6,557 nt of DNA, from contig JAAFHG010000216.1 in the NCBI GenBank assembly GCA_013297585.1, positions 1 to 6,557 on the forward strand, in the 5' to 3' direction. Below, piece by piece: positions 1 to 5,190 of this stretch. The notes beneath the pieces are model-generated. The model searched no databases, was not told the DNA's origin, and saw only the letters and a list, made by a program, of their open reading frames with translations. The stretch's first letter is position 1. Each line of letters begins with the position of its first letter. The stretch comes from Chitinophagales bacterium. Lineage in GTDB: Bacteria > Bacteroidota > Bacteroidia > Chitinophagales > Chitinophagaceae. Both the position numbers and the translations under genes were made by a program.

Positions 1-519
1 CCAATGCAAGGTGTTACACATGAAATTGTAATTACGCCCAAAATGAGTTTTGGCACGGGGCACCATGCTACAACCTATATGGTAATGCAGCTGATGAAAG
101 ACATTGATTTTACCAATAAAACGGTATTTGATTATGGTACGGGTACAGGTATTTTGGCTATTTTAGCCGAAAAACTAGGTAGTAAATCTATATTAGGTAT
201 TGACTATGATGATTGGTGTATAGAAAATGCAACCGAAAACTTAGCTGCTAATAATTGTAAATACACTACCATAGATAAAGCAGATACCGCCAAACTTGAT
301 ACAAAATTTAATATTGTGATTGCCAACATTAACAAAAATATTATCCTTGATAATATTGCCTATTTAGCAGATGACGTAGGTTTAGGTGGCGAAGTTTTAT
401 TAAGCGGCTTGCTACAAGAAGATGAGGCTGATATTTTAGCAGAAGCATTGAAATTTAATTGGAAACATCAAGTAACTATACAAAAAGGCATGTGGATTGC
501 GCTACATTTTGTAGCATAA
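1..519 (+). CDS. prmA: Ribosomal protein L11 methyltransferase, 3' part
   Basis: This is the C-terminal 172 residues of PrmA, the S-adenosylmethionine-dependent enzyme that methylates ribosomal protein L11 in the cytoplasm. The 5' end is outside the window and the reading frame is open to base 1, so the ATG at base 4 is an internal methionine. Visible motifs are the PrmA signature TPKMSFGTGHHATT, just after the cut edge; the class I Rossmann SAM-binding glycine loop DYGTGTGILAI; the acidic end of strand 2 (GIDYDDW); and the motif IV region NIVIANINKNI, followed by LSGLLQED. The full-length family has about 280-300 residues, so the missing part is the N-terminal substrate-recognition domain. 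The glycine loop has T where many proteobacterial homologues have C, which I take to be lineage variation (inferred). The next gene starts 168 bp downstream, so operon membership is uncertain. Confidence 0.92.
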   Translation, partial: PMQGVTHEIVITPKMSFGTGHHATTYMVMQLMKDIDFTNKTVFDYGTGTGILAILAEKLGSKSILGIDYDDWCIENATENLAANNCKYTTIDKADTAKLDTKFNIVIANINKNIILDNIAYLADDVGLGGEVLLSGLLQEDEADILAEALKFNWKHQVTIQKGMWIALHFVA

Positions 520-567
520 TTAGCCAGATTTTGTGTTAAGGAATTATGAATTTTAAGTCTTAACCCA

Positions 568-575
568 TATATTTG
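568..575 (+). promoter_or_regulatory. Possible -7 box in the prmA-plsY gap
   Basis: TATATTTG matches the Bacteroidota -7 consensus TAnnTTTG exactly. No TTG lies 17-23 nt upstream, and the implied leader to plsY would be over 100 nt, so the support is weak. No better promoter for plsY is visible in this gap. Confidence 0.2.
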
Positions 576-595
576 TGAAATCACTTTAACCAGGT

Positions 596-630
596 GCAGC
601 GTTTTTATAAAATGTGTAGCGATATATTTT
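596..630 (+). terminator. Weak hairpin with T-tract after prmA
   Basis: GCAGC at 596-600 can pair with GTAGC at 616-620, with one A-A mismatch and one G-U pair. The loop holds the palindrome TTTTATAAAA, and a T-rich run follows from base 627. It lies 76 nt after the prmA stop. On its own the fold is weak, but 17 of 18 bases (596-613) are the same as in the hairpin after the M48 gene (2292-2309), which has a better T-tract. A terminator role is inferred from that parallel. Confidence 0.35.
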
Positions 631-687
631 TTTAAAAGATAGTCGGCTTTATATTGAAAAACATATGCACTTTTTAAATACTATTGC

Positions 688-1338
688 ATGAAGGAAATTT
701 TTTTCATCGTTCTAGCGTATCTAATTGGTTCTATACCCACAAGCGTTTGGGTGAGCAGGTATTTTTTTGATATTGATATAAGAGATTATGGCAGTGGTAA
801 TGCTGGTGCCACTAATACATTTCGTGTTCTTGGTAAGCAATGGGGTACTTTTGTAATGCTTGTAGATATGCTTAAAGGCGTTATTGCCACTTCTTTGTAT
901 GTGTTTTTGCCAACATATTTGGGTCACATAAACGAGCTCGACAGAACCAACTTAATGATTGGTTTAGGTTTATCGTCTGTCATTGGTCATATATTTCCAA
1001 TTTGGGCCGATTTTAAAGGCGGCAAAGGTGTAGCCACATTGTTTGGTATGGCTGTGGCTATTCAACCATTAGTAGCTTTATGTTGTGTGGGTGTATTTCT
1101 ATTAGTACTATATCTTACACGTTTTGTATCATTAAGTTCTATTTTGGCAGGTATTGCTTTTATGGTATTTATATTATTTATTTTTAATGAAAAGGAGACG
1201 CTGTATAGAATTTTTGCAGTAGTAGTAGCATTAATGATTGTACTAACGCACCAAAAAAACATAGGTCGAATTTTAAAAGGTACCGAAAGTAAAGTACCCA
1301 TATTAAAGTATAGAGATAGAAGAAAACAAAAAAAATAA
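688..1338 (+). CDS. plsY: Acyl-phosphate:glycerol-3-phosphate acyltransferase PlsY
   Basis: PlsY is the inner-membrane enzyme that transfers an acyl chain from acyl-phosphate (made by PlsX) to glycerol-3-phosphate, giving lysophosphatidic acid, the first committed step of phospholipid synthesis in most bacteria. The 216-residue length is close to the usual 200 or so. All family motifs are present: GSIPTS at residues 14-19, SGNAGATN at 36-43 (acyl-phosphate/G3P site), DMLKG at 60-64, GHIFP at 100-104 running into FKGGKGVAT at 109-117, and the late HQKNIGRILKGTE at 188-200. Hydrophobic segments alternate with these loops, as expected for a multi-pass protein, and the tail is very basic (RDRRKQKK). 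The ATG at 688 puts the first motif at the normal distance from the N terminus. There is no Shine-Dalgarno sequence. A strong terminator follows 21 nt after the stop, so the downstream gene is probably a separate unit. No oddities are seen. Confidence 0.97.
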   Translation: MKEIFFIVLAYLIGSIPTSVWVSRYFFDIDIRDYGSGNAGATNTFRVLGKQWGTFVMLVDMLKGVIATSLYVFLPTYLGHINELDRTNLMIGLGLSSVIGHIFPIWADFKGGKGVATLFGMAVAIQPLVALCCVGVFLLVLYLTRFVSLSSILAGIAFMVFILFIFNEKETLYRIFAVVVALMIVLTHQKNIGRILKGTESKVPILKYRDRRKQKK

Positions 1339-1359
1339 TGGAATGATATTTATTTTGCT

Positions 1360-1393
1360 AAAACGTCGAAGAAGTTACCTTTCGACGTTTTTT
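1360..1393 (+). terminator. Strong intrinsic terminator of plsY
   Basis: A perfect 11-bp stem, AAAACGTCGAA (1360-1370) with TTCGACGTTTT (1381-1391), encloses a 10-nt loop and ends in a run of six T (1388-1393). It begins 21 nt after the plsY stop codon. The stem-loop plus U-tract is the textbook form of a Rho-independent terminator reading on the + strand, and the A-run on the 5' side gives some symmetry. Confidence 0.9.
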
Positions 1394-1446
1394 GTTTTAA
1401 TAGAAATCATCTATTAGTTAGGATATAAAAGAAATCAAAAACAATT

Positions 1447-2259
1447 ATGACAAAACAATTTTTAAGCGTTGTTCTATTAAGCACAACCATCTTTTTTTCG
1501 GCTTGCACACAAAACACCATTACTGGTAAAAGCCAATTGAGCCTAATATCAGATGCAGAAGTGATGGCTGCCGCCAATACAGAATATAAACAATTTTTAA
1601 GTACTAATAAAGTACTTACAGCAGGTAGTAGCGATGCAGCGAGTGTAAATAGGGTAGGTAATAGAATAATTGCAGCTGTAAAAAAATATTATGCAGATAT
1701 GGGCAAATCTGCCGAGTTAGAAAGCTATAAATGGGAAATAAACACTGTAAGCAGTAAGGAAGCCAACGCATGGTGTATGCCAGGTGGTAAAATAGTTGTA
1801 TACACAGGTATTTTGCCCATTACTCAAAACGATGCAGCCTTGGCAGTGGTAGTTGGGCACGAAGTTACACATGCTTTAGCAAGCCATGGTAAACAACGTA
1901 TGAACACGGGCTTGCTACAACAATTAGGCGGGCAAGCATTATCTGTGGCTTTGGCAAACAAACCACAGGAAACACAAGCACTGTTTAATAGTGCTTATGG
2001 TTTAGGATCGCAGTATGGCGTAATGTTGCCTTTTGCACGTAAAGACGAATACGAAGCAGATAAATTTGGATTAATGTTTACAGCACTAGCTGGTTACGAC
2101 CCAAGAGAAGCCGTTAAATTTTGGCAGAGAATGAGCGCCGCAAGTGGTGGTAACCAAAAACCACCTGAATTTGCAAGCACACACCCTAGCGATGCTAATC
2201 GAATTACACAATTACAAAGCATCATGGATGATACAATAAGTAAATATTATAAGCCATAA
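1447..2259 (+). CDS. M48-family zinc metalloprotease, lipoprotein
   Basis: This is a 270-residue peptidase of family M48 (the family of HtpX, BepA, LoiP and YcaL), without the multiple membrane spans of HtpX. Residues 1-20 form a lipoprotein signal peptide: a basic start (MTKQ), a hydrophobic core, then the lipobox FSAC with Cys20 as the predicted lipidated residue, so the mature protein should be anchored in the envelope. The zinc site HEVTH is at 138-142, with Glu139 catalytic. The third ligand is Glu201 in EYEAD (201-205). The family's late THPSDANRI motif is at 245-253. Known relatives degrade misfolded outer-membrane proteins; that role here is inferred. There is no C-terminal TPR domain like that of BepA, so it resembles the shorter LoiP/YcaL type. 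The ATG at 1447 is fixed by the signal peptide. The gene lies between a terminator on its 5' side and a hairpin on its 3' side, so it is probably monocistronic; no clear promoter was found in 1394-1446. Confidence 0.94.
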   Translation: MTKQFLSVVLLSTTIFFSACTQNTITGKSQLSLISDAEVMAAANTEYKQFLSTNKVLTAGSSDAASVNRVGNRIIAAVKKYYADMGKSAELESYKWEINTVSSKEANAWCMPGGKIVVYTGILPITQNDAALAVVVGHEVTHALASHGKQRMNTGLLQQLGGQALSVALANKPQETQALFNSAYGLGSQYGVMLPFARKDEYEADKFGLMFTALAGYDPREAVKFWQRMSAASGGNQKPPEFASTHPSDANRITQLQSIMDDTISKYYKP

Positions 2260-2287
2260 AATGTTAAAAATTATATTCTTTATGTTC

Positions 2288-2321
2288 AAAAGCAGCGTTT
2301 TTTTAAAATAGCAGCTTTTTT
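2288..2321 (+). terminator. Probable terminator after the M48 protease gene
   Basis: AAAAGC at 2288-2293 pairs with GCTTTT at 2314-2319. The stem continues past one A-A mismatch with GC (2295-2296) against GC (2311-2312). The loop is rich in T and A and can fold on itself (TTTT with AAAA). Six T (2316-2321) close the structure. It starts 28 nt after the stop codon and ends just before the promoter of the next gene. Confidence 0.6.
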
Positions 2322-2322
2322 A

Positions 2323-2354
2323 TTGTCTTTTACGATTACATTTTTTTAACTTCG
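2323..2354 (+). promoter_or_regulatory. Bacteroidota-type promoter of the YdeI/OmdA-like gene
   Basis: TTG at 2323-2325 and TAACTTCG at 2347-2354 are separated by 21 nt. This fits the Bacteroidota sigma-factor pattern TTG, 17-23 nt, TAnnTTTG, with one change (C for T). Transcription would start near base 2361, leaving a leader of about 34 nt before the ATG at 2395. This is the clearest promoter in the window. Confidence 0.65.
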
Positions 2355-2394
2355 CAGCCTATTTAATAGATTCACTTACTATAAGTTCTTTAGG

Positions 2395-3066
2395 ATGTCC
2401 AATCAAAGTTTATTTGAAAAGTTAGAATTGAAGGATGAGAAAACCCTTTTAATTCAAGGAATACCCTCTTCTATTGAGAAACAATTTGCAAAATTAACGT
2501 ATGCAAAAAATGTAACTCCACTTTTAAAAAGTAAAAAAGTTGAGTTTGCTTTAGTATTCGCAATTAATCAAAATCAGTTAACTAACGTACTAAAGGAGGT
2601 GTTTCCTGCCTTAAATGCTGCTAGTAAGTTGTGGATAGCATATCCTAAGCCAACTAGTAAAATTGTAAGTGATTTAAATAGAGATTGTACATGGGCTTAT
2701 TTAACGCAACATGCTTACGAAGGTGGTGAAGTAATTGAAATAGACAATGTTTGGGTAGCTATGCGGTTTAAAAAGAATGAAGAACTGGCCGCAAAATTAA
2801 AAGCTATAGCAGATGCTAATCCACCCGCAGTTGTGGTACCAACAGTTGATTTTGAGAAAAGGCTTATTGTTCCTCCTGCCGAATTAGAAAAAGTATTTGC
2901 AAAGCATAAAAAAGCAAAAGATTTCTTTACTTCTTTATCTGTTACGCATCAAAAAGAATATGTAAGTTGGATAGAAGAGGCTAAAAGAAAAGATACTAAA
3001 GAAAGAAGATTAGACGCTGTATTAGAAAAACTAAATGCTGGCAAAAAGTCGCCTTCAGAAAAATAA
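2395..3066 (+). CDS. YdeI/OmpD-associated (OmdA) family protein
   Basis: This 223-residue soluble protein has no signal peptide or membrane segment. The N-terminal half (about 1-130) resembles the small DUF3052-type domain found with this family, including the pattern LWIAYPK at 79-85 after a region rich in beta strands. The C-terminal part (about 155-215) has the OmdA pattern: PPAELEKVF, then FFTSL, HQKEYVSWIEEAKR and a basic, charged helix ending DAVLEKLNAGKK. Members are often named bacteriocin-protection proteins from work on YdeI in enterics, but the molecular activity is unknown and that role should not be assumed here. The ATG at 2395 follows a good promoter by about 34 nt. The protein is lysine-rich, especially toward its C terminus. 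The gene is convergent with the next one, with a long hairpin between them. The family call rests on remembered sequence pattern and is less certain than those of its neighbours. Confidence 0.75.
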   Translation: MSNQSLFEKLELKDEKTLLIQGIPSSIEKQFAKLTYAKNVTPLLKSKKVEFALVFAINQNQLTNVLKEVFPALNAASKLWIAYPKPTSKIVSDLNRDCTWAYLTQHAYEGGEVIEIDNVWVAMRFKKNEELAAKLKAIADANPPAVVVPTVDFEKRLIVPPAELEKVFAKHKKAKDFFTSLSVTHQKEYVSWIEEAKRKDTKERRLDAVLEKLNAGKKSPSEK

Positions 3067-3086
3067 TCATATAGTTTTATTATCGC

Positions 3087-3106
3087 TGACTATTTGTTTT
3101 TAGTCA
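3087..3106. repeat. Short inverted repeat between convergent genes
   Basis: TGACTA (3087-3092) and TAGTCA (3101-3106) form a 6-bp stem around an 8-nt T-rich loop. There is no T-run after it on either strand. It may assist termination of the upstream + strand gene, which stops 20 nt before it, but a stem this small could arise by chance. Confidence 0.3.
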
Positions 3107-3120
3107 ATAGTAGATAAATA

Positions 3121-3171
3121 CGTTATAACAGAAAAATGCAACTCATAGAGTTACATTTTTCTGTTATAACG
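3121..3171. terminator. Long hairpin between convergent genes, overlapping hbd
   Basis: Arms of 18 bp, CGTTATAACAGAAAAATG (3121-3138) and its exact reverse complement (3154-3171), continue past one C-A mismatch into a 5-bp AACTC/GAGTT stem with a 3-nt ATA loop. That is 23 pairs in a 51-nt hairpin. The A5/T5 blocks lie inside the arms, not after them, so this is not a textbook intrinsic terminator, but its position between two convergent genes fits a two-way transcription stop or an RNA 3'-end stabiliser (inferred). The right arm also encodes the last residues of the minus-strand gene, and its stop codon (3151-3153) lies within the hairpin. Confidence 0.65.
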
Positions 3172-4053
3172 ATTGCTTGGTACTATTAATTTACCACTAG
3201 GTACGTAATTGTAAAATCCTTCTCCACTTTTAATACCTAGTTTACCTGCTGTTACCATATTTACCAATAAAGGGCAAGGTGCGTATTTTGGATTACCAAA
3301 GCCATCTTGTAAAACTTTTAAAATACTTAAACACACATCTAAACCTATAAAATCTGCTAACTGCAATGGTCCCATTGGGTGCGCCATACCAAGCTTCATA
3401 ACGGTATCTATTTCTTCAACACCTGCTACGTTTTCGTATAAACTGTAAATGGCTTCATTAATCATTGGCATTAATATCCTGTTGGCAATAAAACCGGGGT
3501 AGTCATTTACAACACATGGTACTTTTTGCAACTGCTTACTAAGCTCATTTATAGTATTTGTAACAGCTTCGCTTGTAGCATAACCATTAATAATTTCTAC
3601 CAATTTCATCACCGGTACAGGATTCATAAAGTGCATACCAATTACTTGGCTTGGACGCTTAGTTACACTTGCAATTTTGGTAATAGAAATAGAAGAGGTG
3701 TTAGAAGCTAGAATGGCATTTGTAGGTGCAAAAGCATCTAGTTGTTTAAAAATTGACAGTTTTAAATCAATGTTTTCAGTAGCAGCTTCTACTATTAATT
3801 CTGCATTGGCTACACCTAGTTCAATACTTGTTTGAGTACTAAGATTGGCAAGCGTTGCCTGTTTTTTAACTTCTGTAATAGTGCCTTTGGCTACTTGTCT
3901 GTCTAAGTTTTTGATAATGGTTATTATCGCTTTATCAAGTTGTGCTTGGTTTATATCAATAAGTGTAACTGAAAAGCCATGTTGGGCAAATACATGTGCA
4001 ATACCATTACCCATTGTACCAGCACCAATTACCGAAATATTTTTATCTATCAT
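3151..4053 (-). CDS. hbd: 3-hydroxybutyryl-CoA dehydrogenase
   Basis: This soluble enzyme oxidises (S)-3-hydroxyacyl-CoA, or reduces acetoacetyl-CoA, with NAD(P), and serves beta-oxidation or short-chain acyl-CoA metabolism. I use the ATG at 4053 (300 residues). An in-frame TTG at 4101 would add 16 residues, but the promoter lies inside that extension, and the ATG places the Rossmann fold at its normal site. Residues: GAGTMG nucleotide loop at 10-15; Asp33 at the end of strand 2 (LIDIN), which favours NAD; and catalytic-site residues Ser120, His141 (in HFMNPVPVMKLVEI), Glu153 and Asn191, whose spacing equals that of Ser137, His158, Glu170 and Asn208 in the human mitochondrial enzyme. The C-terminal dimerisation domain includes AHPMGPLQLADFIGLD and GEGFYNY (287-293). 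After that motif a 17-residue basic tail follows, partly encoded by the hairpin at 3121-3171. The gene is alone, so the pathway cannot be read from its neighbours; hbd, paaH and a short-chain fadB role are all possible. Confidence 0.93.
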   Translation of the reverse strand: MIDKNISVIGAGTMGNGIAHVFAQHGFSVTLIDINQAQLDKAIITIIKNLDRQVAKGTITEVKKQATLANLSTQTSIELGVANAELIVEAATENIDLKLSIFKQLDAFAPTNAILASNTSSISITKIASVTKRPSQVIGMHFMNPVPVMKLVEIINGYATSEAVTNTINELSKQLQKVPCVVNDYPGFIANRILMPMINEAIYSLYENVAGVEEIDTVMKLGMAHPMGPLQLADFIGLDVCLSILKVLQDGFGNPKYAPCPLLVNMVTAGKLGIKSGEGFYNYVPSGKLIVPSNRYNRKM

Positions 4054-4069
4054 AACAAGCAATTTTTTA

Positions 4070-4102
4070 CAAATTAACACTTCAATTGTCACATTTACCA
4101 AA
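4070..4102 (-). promoter_or_regulatory. Candidate promoter of the hydroxybutyryl-CoA dehydrogenase gene
   Basis: On the minus strand TTTG (4102-4099) is followed after 21 nt by TTAATTTG (4077-4070), one base from the TAnnTTTG consensus. Transcription would begin about 4063, leaving a leader of roughly 10 nt before the ATG at 4053. It directly abuts the terminator hairpin of the upstream gene, as expected for an independent unit, and it argues against the longer TTG start at 4101. Confidence 0.5.
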
Positions 4103-4103
4103 C

Positions 4104-4135
4104 AACAAAGGCAACCGCTTTAGGTTGCCTTTGTT
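4104..4135 (-). terminator. Intrinsic terminator of the coiled-coil protein gene
   Basis: A perfect 13-bp stem, AACAAAGGCAACC (4104-4116) with GGTTGCCTTTGTT (4123-4135), has a 6-nt loop. Read on the minus strand it starts 21 nt after the stop codon of the coiled-coil gene and ends in the T-rich TTTGTTTGG. The stem is long and partly GC, so the call is firm, though the T-run is interrupted by G. Confidence 0.85.
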
Positions 4136-4156
4136 AAATTTCTGGGATAAAAGTGT

Positions 4157-5137
4157 TTAGCTAAACAAGCCACCTTTTTTTAAGGTTTTTACACCTTCGC
4201 CTATTTTAAAACCGTTGTGGTAAATCTGAATTTTATAATCACCAGTTTGGTAGTTCGCATCTTTTTGTTTCCAATCAAAGCTTACATTTTTACGTTTGCC
4301 TTGTTCGTACATTACTTCTACTTTTTCAGTGTATAGTTTTTCGCCTGCATCTCTTGTGTTAAAACTTGTACCATTACTAATGGCTTTACCATCTGGCCCA
4401 ACAACTGCAATATATAGCTGCTTATTGCCACTTGGTGCTACACGGTTTTCATCTAAATCAAACGAAAAACGAAGTAAATCAGCACGTTTAGCGGTTGTGG
4501 TTTCTTTTTCTTTACCACTATTTTTTACATTAATAGCCCCAATTGCAATATTAGATGCATGTAGGGTAGATGCTAAATCTTCTACACTTTTTTTAGCAGC
4601 ATCTGTAGCCGCCAAGTTTTCTGCAATGGCTTGTTTTTCAGCCGATAATTGCTGTTTGTCGTTATTTAACTGTGTATTAGTAGCTGTTAATTGTTGATTT
4701 TCTGCTTTTGCTTTTTCTAAATCTGCAAATAAGTTATCAATTTTGCCATTTAATTCTGCAATCATTTCCTTCGCTTGTTTCAACTCGCTGTCAGTTGCAT
4801 TTTTCTTCTTTAAAATGCCATTAATGTTTTGCTTAAGCTTAATGATGTCGCTATTTTTTTCAGCCAACGCACCTTCTAGTTTTACATTGGTACCTGCCAT
4901 AGAATCAAGTTTAGCAGAAGCTAGGTTATATTCTTGCTGAATAGAATCTTTAGCGCTGGTAACGCTTGTAAATTGAGCATCTTTACCCGCAATTAATTCT
5001 TTAGTTTGGCTTTTGTCATAAATAATGTAGCCCCATGTTAATAATAATGCGCCAACAAGAATACCGTATATTACGTTACGATTATCTTTAGGTTGTTGTT
5101 GGTAGTTTTGCGGTGTTGCAGAGGGTGTGTAACTCAT
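4157..5137 (-). CDS. Membrane-anchored coiled-coil protein, function unknown
   Basis: I do not recognise a named family. The 326-residue protein has a short polar, Gln/Pro-rich N terminus (1-20), one membrane segment at about 22-40 (VIYGILVGALLLTWGYIIY), then a long Ala/Lys/Glu/Gln-rich heptad-like coiled coil (about 60-190). It ends in a C-terminal domain (about 215-326) with alternating strand-like segments such as LLRFSFDLDENR, QLYIAVVGPDG and YKIQIYHNGFKIGEG, and the tail LKKGGLFS. With no cleavable signal, the positive charges before the membrane segment suggest N-in topology, placing the coiled coil and beta-rich domain in the periplasm (inferred). The architecture suggests a structural or scaffolding envelope protein. 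The ATG at 5137 is supported by the membrane segment beginning shortly after. A strong terminator follows the stop, and the gene is divergent from the exonuclease gene across 42 bp. I have the impression that similar proteins occur in other Chitinophagaceae, but cannot verify this here. Confidence 0.85.
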   Translation of the reverse strand: MSYTPSATPQNYQQQPKDNRNVIYGILVGALLLTWGYIIYDKSQTKELIAGKDAQFTSVTSAKDSIQQEYNLASAKLDSMAGTNVKLEGALAEKNSDIIKLKQNINGILKKKNATDSELKQAKEMIAELNGKIDNLFADLEKAKAENQQLTATNTQLNNDKQQLSAEKQAIAENLAATDAAKKSVEDLASTLHASNIAIGAINVKNSGKEKETTTAKRADLLRFSFDLDENRVAPSGNKQLYIAVVGPDGKAISNGTSFNTRDAGEKLYTEKVEVMYEQGKRKNVSFDWKQKDANYQTGDYKIQIYHNGFKIGEGVKTLKKGGLFS

Positions 5138-5144
5138 AATTTTC
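5116..5144 (+). promoter_or_regulatory. Candidate promoter of the exonuclease gene
   Basis: TTG at 5116-5118 and TAATTTTC at 5137-5144 are 18 nt apart; the second differs from TAnnTTTG in one base. Transcription would start near 5151, about 28 nt before the ATG at 5180. The TTG box lies inside the first codons of the divergent coiled-coil gene. In DNA this AT-rich, a one-mismatch hit could be chance. Confidence 0.35.
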
Positions 5145-5158
5145 GTTTTTTAAGACAG

Positions 5159-5190
5159 TGAAAATAATTTTATTTAAGTATGCTAGCCAA
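5159..5190 (-). promoter_or_regulatory. Candidate promoter of the coiled-coil protein gene
   Basis: On the minus strand TTG (5190-5188) and TATTTTCA (5166-5159) are 21 nt apart, with a two-base difference from TAnnTTTG. The expected start near 5152 leaves a leader of about 15 nt before the ATG at 5137. The TTG box falls within codons 3-4 of the exonuclease gene, so it would overlap the divergent gene. Confidence 0.35.

Noticed and set aside
535..564. Inverted repeat GTTAAG/CTTAAC after prmA as a terminator
   Set aside because: It has only 6 AT-rich pairs around an 18-nt loop and no T-run after it, so it is too weak to call.
679..686. TACTATTG with TTG at 654-656 as a plsY promoter
   Set aside because: The spacing (22 nt) fits, but transcription would start after the ATG at 688, and no later start keeps the GSIPTS motif region intact.
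721..1301. Short minus-strand open frames inside plsY
   Set aside because: plsY motifs run through the whole region on the + strand, and the antisense products have no domain or start signal.
4054..4101. Longer start (TTG at 4101) for the 3-hydroxybutyryl-CoA dehydrogenase
   Set aside because: It would add 16 residues before the Rossmann fold that the family does not have, uses a rare start codon, and would cover the likely promoter. The ATG at 4053 places the nucleotide loop at residues 10-15 as usual.
3845..4123. Open frames on the + strand opposite the dehydrogenase gene (also 3526-3711)
   Set aside because: Every family residue is on the minus strand. The antisense translations are composition artefacts with no motif.
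4296..4697. Open frame on the + strand opposite the coiled-coil protein gene
   Set aside because: It is a by-product of the low-complexity codon use of the coiled coil on the other strand. The translation has no recognisable domain, and the minus-strand gene has clear structure and its own terminator.
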